A DNA stretch of 64,000 nt from the NCBI RefSeq assembly GCF_016518545.1, contig NZ_JACVTO010000018.1, forward strand, positions 1 to 64,000, read 5' to 3'. Both the position numbers and the translations under genes were made by a program. This document shows positions 18,667 through 27,279 of this stretch, piece by piece. Below the pieces are notes generated by a model. That model saw nothing but the letters and a program-made list of their open reading frames with translations, was not told the origin of the DNA and searched no databases. Numbering within the stretch: position 1 is the stretch's first letter; each line of letters begins with the position of its first letter. The stretch comes from Pseudomonas sp. S30. Lineage in GTDB: Bacteria > Pseudomonadota > Gammaproteobacteria > Pseudomonadales > Pseudomonadaceae.

Positions 18667-20904
18667 ATGTCACCCCGTCCGCTTACCACCCTTCCTTTCC
18701 TGCTGCTCTCCAGCGGCCTGCTGGCCAGTGCCGTGCAGGCCGCCACGGCACCTGACGCGCCAGCCCCGCTCGAACTGGAACCGCAGTCGGTGGTCGCCAC
18801 CGCGCTGGAAGAAACCAAGCAGGCCCCCGGCGTGTCGGTGATCACCGCAGAGGACATTGCCAAGCGCCCACCGGCCAACGACCTGTCGCAGATCATCCGC
18901 ACCATGCCAGGCGTGAACCTCACCGGCAACTCCACCAGCGGCCAGCGTGGCAACAACCGCCAGATCGACATCCGCGGCATGGGCCCGGAGAACACCCTGA
19001 TCCTGGTCGACGGCAAGCCCGTGGCCAGCCGCAACGCCGTGCGCTATGGCTGGCGCGGCGAGCGCGATACCCGCGGCGACAGCAACTGGGTGCCCGCCGA
19101 TCAGGTCGAGCGCATCGAGGTGATCCGTGGTCCCGCCGCGGCGCGCTACGGCTCCGGTGCCATGGGCGGGGTGATCAACATCATCACCAAGCAGCCGGGC
19201 GAGCAGACCCACGGCAACATGACCGTGTACCAGAACTTCCCGCAACACGGCGAGGAAGGCGCCAGCAAACGCGTGAGCTTCGGCCTCAACGGCCCGCTCA
19301 CCGATGCCCTGAGCTACCGGGTCTATGGCAACGTGGCCAAGACCGACGCCGACGACTGGGACATCAACGAAGGGCATCAGTCCACCCGCAGTGGCAATCA
19401 GGTCGGCACCCTGCCGGCCGGGCGCGAGGGCGTGCGCAACAAGGACGTCAACGGGCTGCTGAGCTGGAAGCTCGATCCTCGGCAGACGCTGGACCTGGAA
19501 GCCGGTTTCAGCCGCCAGGGCAACATCTACAGCGGCGATACCCAGAACACCAACTCCAACGCCACGGTCAAGAACCTGCTCGGCCACGAAACCAACCTGA
19601 TGTACCGCGAGAACTACGCCCTCACCCATCGCGGCGACTGGGACTTCGGCTCCAGCATGGCCTACCTGCAATACGCCAAGACCCGCAACAGCCGCATCAA
19701 CGAAGGGCTGGCCGGCGGCACCGAGGGCATCTTCAGCAACGCCGACATGTCCACCTCGACCCTGCGCGACCTGACCGCCCATGGCGAGCTGAACCTGCCA
19801 CTGCACGCCTGGCGCGACCAGACCCTGACCCTGGGCAGCGAATGGAGCCAGCAGAAGCTCGACGACCCCAGCTCCAACACCCAGAGCACCAGCGAAGGTG
19901 GCAGCGTCGCGGGCCTGGCCAGCAGCGGCCGCAGCACCACGTCCCAGGCGCAGATCTTCTCGCTGTTCGCCGAGGACAACATCGAGCTGCAACCGGGCAC
20001 CATGCTCACCCCGGCGCTGCGCCTGGACCATCACAGCGTGGTCGGTGACAATTGGAGCCCATCGCTGAACCTGTCCCATGCGCTCAGCGACACCCTCACC
20101 CTCAAGGCCGGCATCGCCCGTGCCTACAAGGCGCCGAACCTGTACCAGCTCAACCCCGACTACCTGCTCTACAGCCGCGGCCAGGGCTGCTATGGGCAGA
20201 GCACCAGTTGCTACCTGCAAGGCAACGACAAGCTCGAAGCGGAAACCAGCGTCAACAAGGAACTGGGCCTGGAATTCCAGCGCGACGGCTGGGTGGCCGG
20301 CCTCACCTACTTCCGCAACGACTACAAGAACAAAATCGACTCCGGCCTGGGCCGCATCGGCAGCGCCAGCGGTGGCACCGGCAGCTACGCCAACGCCGCC
20401 ATCTACCAGTGGGAGAACATTCCCAAGGCACTGGTCGAAGGCCTGGAAGGCACCTTGACGATTCCGCTGGCCGAGCAGTTGAAGTGGAGCAACAACTTCA
20501 CCTACATGCTCCAGTCCAAGAACAAGGAAACCGGCGACACCTTGTCGGTGACCCCGGCCTATACCCTCAACTCGATGCTCGACTGGCAGGCCACCGACGA
20601 CCTGTCGCTGCAACTGAGCGTGGCCTGGTACGGCAAGCAGAAGCCCAAGAAGTACGACTATCACGGCGACCGGGTGACCGGTTCCTCCAACGACCAGCTC
20701 GCCCCCTACGCCCTGGTCGGTGCCAGCGGCACCTACGCGATCACTCGCAACCTCAGCGTCACCGCCGGCGTCGACAACCTGTTCGACAAGCGCCTGTTCC
20801 GGGCCGGCAACGCCCAGGGCGTGAACAACATCGATGGCGCGGGCGCCGCGACCTACAACGAACCGGGTCGCACCCTCTACACCAGCCTCACCGCGTCCTT
20901 CTGA
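18667..20904 (+). CDS. pfeA: TonB-dependent ferric enterobactin receptor
   Basis: A 745-residue outer-membrane receptor that brings ferric enterobactin (a catecholate siderophore, often taken from other bacteria) into the periplasm with TonB/ExbBD energy. A signal peptide of about 26 residues ends AVQA. The TonB box region is near QSVVATALEETKQAPGV, the plug covers about residues 45-165 (DIRGMGPENTLILVDGKPV), and then comes a 22-strand barrel ending in the aromatic residue of LTASF. As I recall it, the sequence is close to P. aeruginosa PfeA over its whole length. I chose the ATG at 18667 because GGAG precedes it; an upstream GTG (18628) is less likely. Confidence 0.95.
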   Translation: MSPRPLTTLPFLLLSSGLLASAVQAATAPDAPAPLELEPQSVVATALEETKQAPGVSVITAEDIAKRPPANDLSQIIRTMPGVNLTGNSTSGQRGNNRQIDIRGMGPENTLILVDGKPVASRNAVRYGWRGERDTRGDSNWVPADQVERIEVIRGPAAARYGSGAMGGVINIITKQPGEQTHGNMTVYQNFPQHGEEGASKRVSFGLNGPLTDALSYRVYGNVAKTDADDWDINEGHQSTRSGNQVGTLPAGREGVRNKDVNGLLSWKLDPRQTLDLEAGFSRQGNIYSGDTQNTNSNATVKNLLGHETNLMYRENYALTHRGDWDFGSSMAYLQYAKTRNSRINEGLAGGTEGIFSNADMSTSTLRDLTAHGELNLPLHAWRDQTLTLGSEWSQQKLDDPSSNTQSTSEGGSVAGLASSGRSTTSQAQIFSLFAEDNIELQPGTMLTPALRLDHHSVVGDNWSPSLNLSHALSDTLTLKAGIARAYKAPNLYQLNPDYLLYSRGQGCYGQSTSCYLQGNDKLEAETSVNKELGLEFQRDGWVAGLTYFRNDYKNKIDSGLGRIGSASGGTGSYANAAIYQWENIPKALVEGLEGTLTIPLAEQLKWSNNFTYMLQSKNKETGDTLSVTPAYTLNSMLDWQATDDLSLQLSVAWYGKQKPKKYDYHGDRVTGSSNDQLAPYALVGASGTYAITRNLSVTAGVDNLFDKRLFRAGNAQGVNNIDGAGAATYNEPGRTLYTSLTASF

Positions 20905-20968
20905 AGCCGACCTGCGCGCCGTCCACCACGGCGCGCAGGCCGCCTGCCCCGCCTACCGAGATCGCCCG

Positions 20969-21880
20969 ATGAACACGACCCTCCGCGGCCTGGCCCTGGC
21001 CCTGCTACTACCACTGGCCGCCCAGGCCCAGCCCCCTGCGCATCCGCACCCCGACCAGCCGATGGACACGCGGCTGTTGCAGCGCGAGGACCTACCCTAT
21101 CACTTCAGTACCCTGGACCTCGACTCGGCCGATGGCCAGCGCCACTATCGGCTGTGGATCGGCAAACCCGACCGACCGGCGCCCGCCAGTGGCTACCCGG
21201 TGCTATGGATGCTCGATGGCAACGCGGCCCTTGGCGCGCTGGAACCTTCCGCCCTGCAAGCATTGGCCCAGGGCCAGGCGCCACTGCTGGTGGCCATCGG
21301 TTACCAGAGCGCGCGGCGCATCGAACGCGACGCCCGCACCTACGACTACACGCCACCCGTGCCGGGCCGGGCCGAGCAGCGCGATCCGCTGACCGACCTG
21401 CCCAGCGGCGGGGTTGACGCGTTCCTGGACCTGCTGCAACAGCGCATGCGCCCAATGGTGGCCGAACGTGCGCCGCTGGACCCGCAGCGCCAGACGCTCT
21501 GGGGCCATTCCTATGGCGGCCTCGCCGTGCTGCATGCACTGCTCGCCCGCCCCGGCCTGTTCAGCGATTACGTGGCCGCCAGCCCTTCGCTGTGGTGGAA
21601 CGACGGCGCGATCCTGGCCGAGGTCGATGGGCTGGATGCCCGCCTGCACGCGTACCGACCCCACCTGTGGCTGATGCGCGGAGGCGAGGAGCCAGGCGAT
21701 CCGCGCAGCGCGCCGGGCGAGGACCGCGAAAACGCCATGGACCGCCTGCGTGCGCGGCTCGCCTCGACCCCTCAGGTGCAGGTGGAGTACCGCCGCTTCG
21801 ACGGCCTGGGCCACGGGCCGATGCTGCCCGCGTCCCTGGCCGCGGTGCTGCAGCGCCTGAGCACCGCTCCCGCACCTTGA
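20969..21880 (+). CDS. pfeE: Periplasmic enterobactin esterase (IroE/PfeE type)
   Basis: A 303-residue alpha/beta hydrolase with a cleavable signal peptide (about 20 residues, ending AQA). The nucleophile elbow is GHSYGG with Ser181, and the C-terminal GLGHGP supplies the catalytic His. In the PfeE/IroE family such enzymes open the trilactone ring of ferric enterobactin in the periplasm so that iron can be released. The frame is open 45 codons upstream into pfeA. The ATG at 20969 starts the signal peptide. It follows pfeA by 64 bases and is convergent with the next gene, so it closes the pfeRSAE block. Confidence 0.9.
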   Translation: MNTTLRGLALALLLPLAAQAQPPAHPHPDQPMDTRLLQREDLPYHFSTLDLDSADGQRHYRLWIGKPDRPAPASGYPVLWMLDGNAALGALEPSALQALAQGQAPLLVAIGYQSARRIERDARTYDYTPPVPGRAEQRDPLTDLPSGGVDAFLDLLQQRMRPMVAERAPLDPQRQTLWGHSYGGLAVLHALLARPGLFSDYVAASPSLWWNDGAILAEVDGLDARLHAYRPHLWLMRGGEEPGDPRSAPGEDRENAMDRLRARLASTPQVQVEYRRFDGLGHGPMLPASLAAVLQRLSTAPAP

Positions 21881-21893
21881 GCGAACATGCCGC

Positions 21894-22706
21894 TCAGGTC
21901 GGGACACGGGTTGCGCAACGCCAGACGGTCTCGCACAGGAAGCGATCCAGCGCCTGGCTGTCTGCGCGTTCCCCACGCGCGACCTCGACGCCCTCGGCCC
22001 GCGCCAGCTCACCCTCGATGAACGCGTGCAGCACGGCGTCCCGCGGGCCATGTTCCGCTTCGCCAGCCTGGCGCTTGCGCTCGAGCAGGCGATCGATGGC
22101 CTGGCGCAGCTCAGGCTCGTGGGCGGTGCGCGCCAGCAAGGTGGTGAACGCCGTGGGCGGCATGCCCAGCCCCTGATCGATCCAGCGCACCGCCAGCAGC
22201 GGGCGGATCACGTACAGGTATTTCTTCAGCCGCACCGTGTCGCCCAGCAGGTAGCCGCGCAGGTTCTTGCGCGCCATCGCCAGGTAGTGATGACGCACCG
22301 CCCGTGGCGAGTAGAAGGTCCGCGCCAGCGCGGCCAGGCCCTCACGTGCCTGCGGGTCGGCGCGGTAGACCAGTGGCGAGCCCAGCCATTCGAGCAGGCT
22401 CGGGTTGGCGCCGCGCAACAGCCGCAAGGCCTTGCGCAGCTCCCAGCCGCTGACGTCCAGTTCGTCGTCCAGCGGTCGCTCGATGACGTCGCGCGGTTCA
22501 TCCACCCGCAGATACCACTCAGGCCGCTGCACGTAGACGAAGCGCACATCGTAGTCGCTGTCCGGCGAGGCGAAGCCCCAGGCGCGGCTGCCCGATTCGC
22601 AGGCGTACAGCACCGTCACCTCGTGCTCGCGTTCGAGGCGTTGCAGTTCATCCAGCACCCGCGCGCGCATGGCGTCGGACAAAGGGTGCGGGTCGTGTTC
22701 ATTCAT
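21894..22706 (-). CDS. Predicted nucleotidyltransferase (COG3541) of the rtc operon
   Basis: A 270-residue protein of the polymerase-beta superfamily. The nucleotidyl-transfer motif GSRAWGF...DSDYDVRF is near residues 40-60, and a helical C-terminal half follows (YLLGDTVRLKKYLYVIRPLLA). It is the third gene of the SPFH-rtcB-nucleotidyltransferase run on the minus strand and starts 44 bases after the rtcB stop. COG3541 proteins occur with RtcB in several genomes, so a role in RNA end processing or repair is reasonable but unproven. I chose the ATG at 22706 because it begins just before the conserved domain; the frame extends upstream into rtcB without meaning. Confidence 0.85.
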   Translation of the reverse strand: MNEHDPHPLSDAMRARVLDELQRLEREHEVTVLYACESGSRAWGFASPDSDYDVRFVYVQRPEWYLRVDEPRDVIERPLDDELDVSGWELRKALRLLRGANPSLLEWLGSPLVYRADPQAREGLAALARTFYSPRAVRHHYLAMARKNLRGYLLGDTVRLKKYLYVIRPLLAVRWIDQGLGMPPTAFTTLLARTAHEPELRQAIDRLLERKRQAGEAEHGPRDAVLHAFIEGELARAEGVEVARGERADSQALDRFLCETVWRCATRVPT

Positions 22707-22750
22707 GATCTGACTCCTGTTCTGCGTGCGGCGCCGCCTGGGCGCCGCTT

Positions 22751-23956
22751 TCAACCTTTCACGCACACCACCTGACGCAGGGTGTGCAGCACTTCGACCA
22801 GCTCGCGCTGGGCGTGCATGACCGCATCGATGTCCTTGTAGGCCATGGGAATCTCGTCGATCACCGCCGCATCCTTGCGGCATTCCACATGGGCCGTGGC
22901 CCGGCGCTGGTCGTCGAGGGTGAAGCGCTGCTTGGCCTGGGTCCGGCTCATCACCCGGCCCGCACCATGGCTGCACGAGCAGAACGATTCGACATTGCCC
23001 AGGCCGCGCACGATGAAGCTCTTGGCGCCCATGGAACCGGGAATGATGCCCAGCTCGCCCTTTTTCGCCGACACCGCGCCCTTGCGCGTCACCAGCACCT
23101 CGTGCCCGTAGTGCTGCTCGCGCTGCACGTAGTTGTGATGGCAGTTGATCGCCTCCAGGCTGGCCTCGAAGGGCCTGCCCAGCACGCTGCGAGTCGCCTC
23201 CACCACAGCACGCATCATCAGCTCGCGGTTGTGCCGGGCGAAGTCCTGGGCCCACTCCACCGCTTCGACGTAGTCGGCGAAATGCCGGCTGCCTTCCTCG
23301 AAATACGCCAGGTTACGATCCGGCAGGTTGGCCAGGTGCTGACGCATGTCGGCCTGGGCACGCTCGATGAACAGGCTGCCGATGGCGTTGCCCACCCCGC
23401 GCGATCCGCTGTGCAGCATGAACCAGACCCGGTCGGCTTCGTCCAGGCACACCTCGACGAAATGGTTGCCACCCCCGAGGGTGCCCAGGTGCTGGCGGTT
23501 GTTGGTCTTTTCCAGCTGCGGATACTTGTCGGTGATGGCCTTGAAGCGCCCCGCCAGCGCGCTCCACGCCTGGTCGGCCTGGCTCGGCACATCGCCCCAC
23601 GCGCCCTGGTCGCGGCGCCCGTGCGTTTTGCCATGGGGCACCGCTTTCTCGATGGCGCTGCGCAGGCCGTGCAGGTGGTCCGGCAGGTCACGGGCATGCA
23701 GCGAGGTGCGCGCCGCGATCATGCCGCAGCCGATATCCACCCCCACCGCAGCCGGGATGATCGCCCCGACCGTGGGAATCACGCTGCCGATGGTCGAGCC
23801 CTTGCCCACATGCACATCGGGCATCACCGCCAGGTGTTCGAAGATGAACGGCAGGCGCGCCGTGTTCATCAGTTGCAGGCGCGCAGCCTCGTCCACCGGC
23901 ACGCCCTCGGTCCACAGCTTGATGGGCTTGCCGCCCGCCACTTCCAGTATGTTCAT
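22751..23956 (-). CDS. rtcB: RNA-splicing ligase RtcB
   Basis: A 401-residue GTP- and Mn2+-dependent ligase that joins RNA 2',3'-cyclic-phosphate or 3'-phosphate ends to 5'-OH ends. Metal-binding motifs are visible: GVDIGCGM (the Cys ligand), GGGNHFVE, HSGSRGVG, and NCHHNYVQRE. The C-terminal guanylylation region is SCSHGAGRVMSR. This short form is the E. coli/Pseudomonas type. It lies in a sigma-54-driven operon behind an SPFH gene and opposite rtcR. The cyclase rtcA, the usual partner, is not found in this window. Confidence 0.96.
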   Translation of the reverse strand: MNILEVAGGKPIKLWTEGVPVDEAARLQLMNTARLPFIFEHLAVMPDVHVGKGSTIGSVIPTVGAIIPAAVGVDIGCGMIAARTSLHARDLPDHLHGLRSAIEKAVPHGKTHGRRDQGAWGDVPSQADQAWSALAGRFKAITDKYPQLEKTNNRQHLGTLGGGNHFVEVCLDEADRVWFMLHSGSRGVGNAIGSLFIERAQADMRQHLANLPDRNLAYFEEGSRHFADYVEAVEWAQDFARHNRELMMRAVVEATRSVLGRPFEASLEAINCHHNYVQREQHYGHEVLVTRKGAVSAKKGELGIIPGSMGAKSFIVRGLGNVESFCSCSHGAGRVMSRTQAKQRFTLDDQRRATAHVECRKDAAVIDEIPMAYKDIDAVMHAQRELVEVLHTLRQVVCVKG

Positions 23957-23973
23957 GTCCTGTTCCTCGTGGA

Positions 23974-25104
23974 TCAGCCCGCCTTCAGGCTGACCAATCC
24001 GTTCAATACTTGATCCAGGCCGCCGAACACCGAAATCCGGTCGATCCGTTCGGCCACCCGCTCCAGGGTTTCGAGCTCCTTGAGCCGCAGCGCCGTCGGG
24101 CTGCCCTCCATCACCTTGGCGGTGTTGAGCAACGAGCGCGTCGCCTGGGTTTCCTCACGACGCCGAATCACGTTCGACTGCGCGGCTTTTTCCGCCTCCA
24201 CCACCTGCGCCAGCAAGGTCTTCATCTCGCCCGGCAGGATGATGTCGCGCACTCCGAGGCTGCTCACTTCCAGCCCGCTGCCGGGCAGCAGTGCCTGCAA
24301 GTGCTGGCCGACGCTGTCGTCGATGCACTGCTTGTCGTCGAGCAGTTCATCCAGCGTGCGGGTGCCGACCGCCGCGCGCAGGCCGAACTGCAGCTCACGG
24401 TACAGATGCTCCACGGGCTTGCTGAAGCGCGAGTGGGCTGCCAGCACATCGGCGAAGCGCCAGTTGGCGACCAGGTTCAGGCGCAGGCTGACCTTGTCGC
24501 GGGTCAGGATCTCCTGGCCGTTGACCTCCAGGGCCTGGACCCGGGTGTCGATGGCGTCCACCGTCACCTGGCTGCCGCAGCGCCAGAAACCGTATTGCCC
24601 GGCCTGCAACAGGTCGTGCACGGCGCCATCGATCTTTAGCACGCCGACATGGAAGGCCGGCACCGTGACCAGCAGCACATGCTCCAGCCCGGCGATGCCT
24701 GGGCGATTCAGACGCGCCAGCAGCGCCGACGGCACTTGCCGGCCCTGGGTCAGGTCGACGCGCTCCAGACGCTGTTCGGCCTGGCCTTTCCAGTACAGCC
24801 GACGGCTGTCCGGGCCGAGCAGTTCCACCAGCTTGCCATCTTCCAGGCGCAGGCCCAGTTCGTGCTCGCCCAGGTCCATCGCCTCGAAATAGCGCTCGAC
24901 CAGCTGCGGCTGGTGCTGACGCAGGTAACCGGCCAGCGGATGGTCGAACAGCGGTGAGTTGAGGCTGAAGGTCTGCACCGCCAGCCGGTCGTGCCAGTCG
25001 AAACGCTGGTACAGCCCGGGTTCGAGGAGCGCCTCGAAGTCGCCTTCGTTGAGCAACAGGCCGCGTTCGTTCTTTTTCACGATGAAGCGTTTCAACAATT
25101 TCAT
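23974..25104 (-). CDS. SPFH/Band-7 (slipin-type) protein of the rtc operon
   Basis: A 376-residue protein with a slipin/stomatin-like core: SLNSPLF region, LRLNLVANWRFADV, and the FGLRAAVGTRTLDELL...DSVGQHLQ segment that marks the band-7 fold. A charged helical tail follows (VVEAEKAAQSNVIRRREETQATRS), which in this family drives oligomerisation. No clear N-terminal membrane anchor is seen; the protein begins MKLLKRFIVKKNERG. RBS AGGAACG sits before the ATG. It is the first gene of the operon with rtcB, 17 bases upstream of it. Such SPFH scaffolds may gather the repair enzymes at the membrane, which is inference. Confidence 0.85.
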   Translation of the reverse strand: MKLLKRFIVKKNERGLLLNEGDFEALLEPGLYQRFDWHDRLAVQTFSLNSPLFDHPLAGYLRQHQPQLVERYFEAMDLGEHELGLRLEDGKLVELLGPDSRRLYWKGQAEQRLERVDLTQGRQVPSALLARLNRPGIAGLEHVLLVTVPAFHVGVLKIDGAVHDLLQAGQYGFWRCGSQVTVDAIDTRVQALEVNGQEILTRDKVSLRLNLVANWRFADVLAAHSRFSKPVEHLYRELQFGLRAAVGTRTLDELLDDKQCIDDSVGQHLQALLPGSGLEVSSLGVRDIILPGEMKTLLAQVVEAEKAAQSNVIRRREETQATRSLLNTAKVMEGSPTALRLKELETLERVAERIDRISVFGGLDQVLNGLVSLKAG

Positions 25105-25516
25105 GGATTCGTTCCTTTCTCGCTATCCAGGGGTGCCGGTGGTGCCGCCCCACCGAGCGCTGCGGGCGGGACCTGGCGGGAGTCCGGTGCCGGGAGCCAA
25201 GCTCCGGCGGCAGCCTTCGTTGCGCCAGGCCCGGCCGGCAGGCCGGGTGAAGCGGCGGTGGTGCCGAGGATCCTCCTCGTGTGGCGGCCTTCCTGGCCCT
25301 GCACCGCACCAGCGGGTGTTGCGTTCGAGCTACCTTAGAAGGGTAGTGCCGGGTAATCCGGCGAGCGTCCGAGCAGCCGTTTCACGGGTCGTGCGCGGTA
25401 TGACCGGTCGTTGCGGCGGCGGCATGCACGACACCGACACCTGAGTGGGTACGTGCACCGGCGGGGTTGGAACCCCTGGCCCAGGGCCTGCCTGGCGAAT
25501 CGGTCGCAAGGGATAT
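25105..25516 (-). other. Long structured leader of the rtc operon
   Basis: About 400 bases separate the predicted transcription start (near 25506) from the SPFH start codon, and no gene is apparent. The stretch is very GC-rich and holds several hairpins: arms 25229-25236 and 25241-25248 (7-8 bp), 25330-25334 with 25342-25346 (5-bp stem, 7-base loop, as in an anticodon arm), and 25348-25352 with 25358-25362. The length is unusual for a Pseudomonas mRNA leader and suggests post-transcriptional control or a separate small RNA. Confidence 0.5.
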
Positions 25517-25532
25517 AGCGAGAGGCGTGCCA
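25517..25532 (-). promoter_or_regulatory. Sigma-54 (-24/-12) promoter of the SPFH-rtcB operon
   Basis: On the minus strand the site reads TGGCAC-GCCTC-TCGCT. The -24 half is perfect, GG and GC are twelve bases apart, and only one base in the -12 half is off consensus. It lies between the operon and the divergent sigma-54 activator gene rtcR, exactly where such a promoter is expected. The AT-rich stretch 25545-25670 would contain the RtcR enhancer sites and the rtcR promoter. Confidence 0.78.
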
Positions 25533-25683
25533 GACTTTCACGAGCACACTCAAATTTTTCTTAACTAATTGATTTAAATGAATTTATTAAACGGATCAAT
25601 GTTTCCTAGCCTATGGGCCGCTGGGCTTGAAGACGTCTAGTTTTATATACTGAGATATATGCTTATCTTTTTGGATAAACCCA

Positions 25684-27279
25684 ATGACTCGTCCACGCGT
25701 CGCCATCGGCTTTCTCGGCACCACCCTCGACCGCAACGGTAAAGGCGCAGCCCGCTGGAACCGCTGGCGCCCCACCATCGGCCTGTGTCGTCAGCCCGAG
25801 CTGCCCCTTGATCGCCTGGAACTCATCCACGGGCTGGCCGCACGCGACATCGGCCTGGCCGAACGCATCCGCGCCGACATCCGCCAGGTCTCGCCGCACA
25901 CCGAGGTGCGCCTGCACCCGCTGACCCTGGGCAATCCCTGGGACTTCGAGGAGGTCTACGCCGCGCTGCACGACTTCGCCAGCGCCTACCCGTTCGATAC
26001 CGAGCGCGAGGACTACCTGGTGCACATCACCACCGGCACCCACGTCGCGCAGATCTGCTGGTTCCTGCTGACCGAAGCCCGCTACCTGCCGGCGCGGCTG
26101 GTGCAGACCGCCCCTTCGCGCCAGCGCGAAGAGGCCAGCGACCCCGCCGGCCAGGTCACCCTGATCGACCTGGACCTGTCGCGTTACGACCGGATCGCCT
26201 CGCGCTTTCGCCAGGAGCAAGCCCAGGGCCAGTCGCTGCTCAAGTCCGGTATCGCCACGCGCAACGCCGCCTTCAACCGCACCATCGAGCAGATCGAGCG
26301 GGTGGCCCTGCGCTCCCAGGCGCCGGTGCTGCTGGTGGGGCCGACCGGTGCCGGCAAGTCGTTCCTCGCGCGGCGCATCCACGAACTCAAGCGCGGCCGC
26401 CACCAGCTCGAAGGGCGCTTCATCGAAGTGAACTGCGCGACCCTGCGCGGCGACGGCGCCATGTCCACGCTGTTCGGTCATGCTAAGGGCGCCTTCACCG
26501 GCGCGCAGAACGCCCGCGAGGGCCTGCTGCGCGCGGCCGATGGCGGCATGCTGTTCCTGGACGAGATCGGCGAGCTGGGCGCGGACGAGCAGGCCATGCT
26601 GCTCAAGGCCATCGAAGAGAAGCGCTTCTTCCCCCTGGGCTCGGACCGTGAAGTGCAGAGCGACTTCCAGCTCATCGCCGGTACTCACCGCGACCTGCGC
26701 GCGCGGGTCGCCGACGGCACCTTCCGCGAAGACCTGTTCGCCCGCATCAACCTGTGGACCTTCGCCCTGCCGGGCCTGGCCCAGCGCCGCGAAGACATCG
26801 AGCCGAACCTGGATTTCGAGCTGCAACGCCACGCCCGCGAACAGAATCGTCAGGTGCGTTTCAACCTCGAAGCCAAGCGCCGCTACCTGGCGTTCGCCCA
26901 CGCCAGCGAAGCGCGCTGGGCGGGCAACTTCCGCGAATTGTCGGCGTCGATCACGCGCATGGCCACCCTGGCCGACAGTGGGCGCATCGATGAAGCCTTG
27001 GTCAACGAGGAGATCGAGCGGCTACGCCACGCCTGGGGCCTGGAGTCAACGGTGCAGGCCGATCCGCTACTGACCGGGCGCGAGCTCGACCTGTTCGATG
27101 AGGTGCAACTGCGCGCCGTGCTCGAGGTGTGTCGACGCAGCGCCAGCTTGTCCGAGGCCGGACGCGAGCTGTTCGCGGTGTCCCGGCAGGAGAAAGCCAA
27201 CCCTAATGACGCCGACCGCCTGCGCAAGTACCTGGCACGGTTCGGATTGGACTGGCAGGGGATCAAAATCAAGGCCTGA
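25684..27279 (+). CDS. rtcR: RtcR, sigma-54-dependent activator of the RNA-repair operon
   Basis: A 531-residue enhancer-binding protein. The N-terminal domain (about 1-185) is the RtcR/CARF-like sensor that in E. coli responds to RNA ends with 2',3'-cyclic phosphate; it opens RVAIGFLGTTLD and contains HITTGTHVAQICW. The AAA+ domain has Walker A GPTGAGKS at 219-226, the canonical sigma-54 loop GAFTGA at 269-274 and Walker B GGMLFLDEIGEL. A C-terminal DNA-binding helix bundle follows. It is divergent from the SPFH-rtcB operon, which carries a -24/-12 promoter. The ribosome site is weak. RNA damage would switch on the operon. Confidence 0.95.
   Translation: MTRPRVAIGFLGTTLDRNGKGAARWNRWRPTIGLCRQPELPLDRLELIHGLAARDIGLAERIRADIRQVSPHTEVRLHPLTLGNPWDFEEVYAALHDFASAYPFDTEREDYLVHITTGTHVAQICWFLLTEARYLPARLVQTAPSRQREEASDPAGQVTLIDLDLSRYDRIASRFRQEQAQGQSLLKSGIATRNAAFNRTIEQIERVALRSQAPVLLVGPTGAGKSFLARRIHELKRGRHQLEGRFIEVNCATLRGDGAMSTLFGHAKGAFTGAQNAREGLLRAADGGMLFLDEIGELGADEQAMLLKAIEEKRFFPLGSDREVQSDFQLIAGTHRDLRARVADGTFREDLFARINLWTFALPGLAQRREDIEPNLDFELQRHAREQNRQVRFNLEAKRRYLAFAHASEARWAGNFRELSASITRMATLADSGRIDEALVNEEIERLRHAWGLESTVQADPLLTGRELDLFDEVQLRAVLEVCRRSASLSEAGRELFAVSRQEKANPNDADRLRKYLARFGLDWQGIKIKA

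Noticed and set aside
25463..25476. GGGGTTGGAACCCC, resembling a tRNA T arm in the rtc leader (Y-RNA-like idea)
   Set aside because: Only three to four pairs would form around a 7-base loop, the key purine is missing, there is no matching acceptor or D arm, and no Ro60/rsr gene is present.
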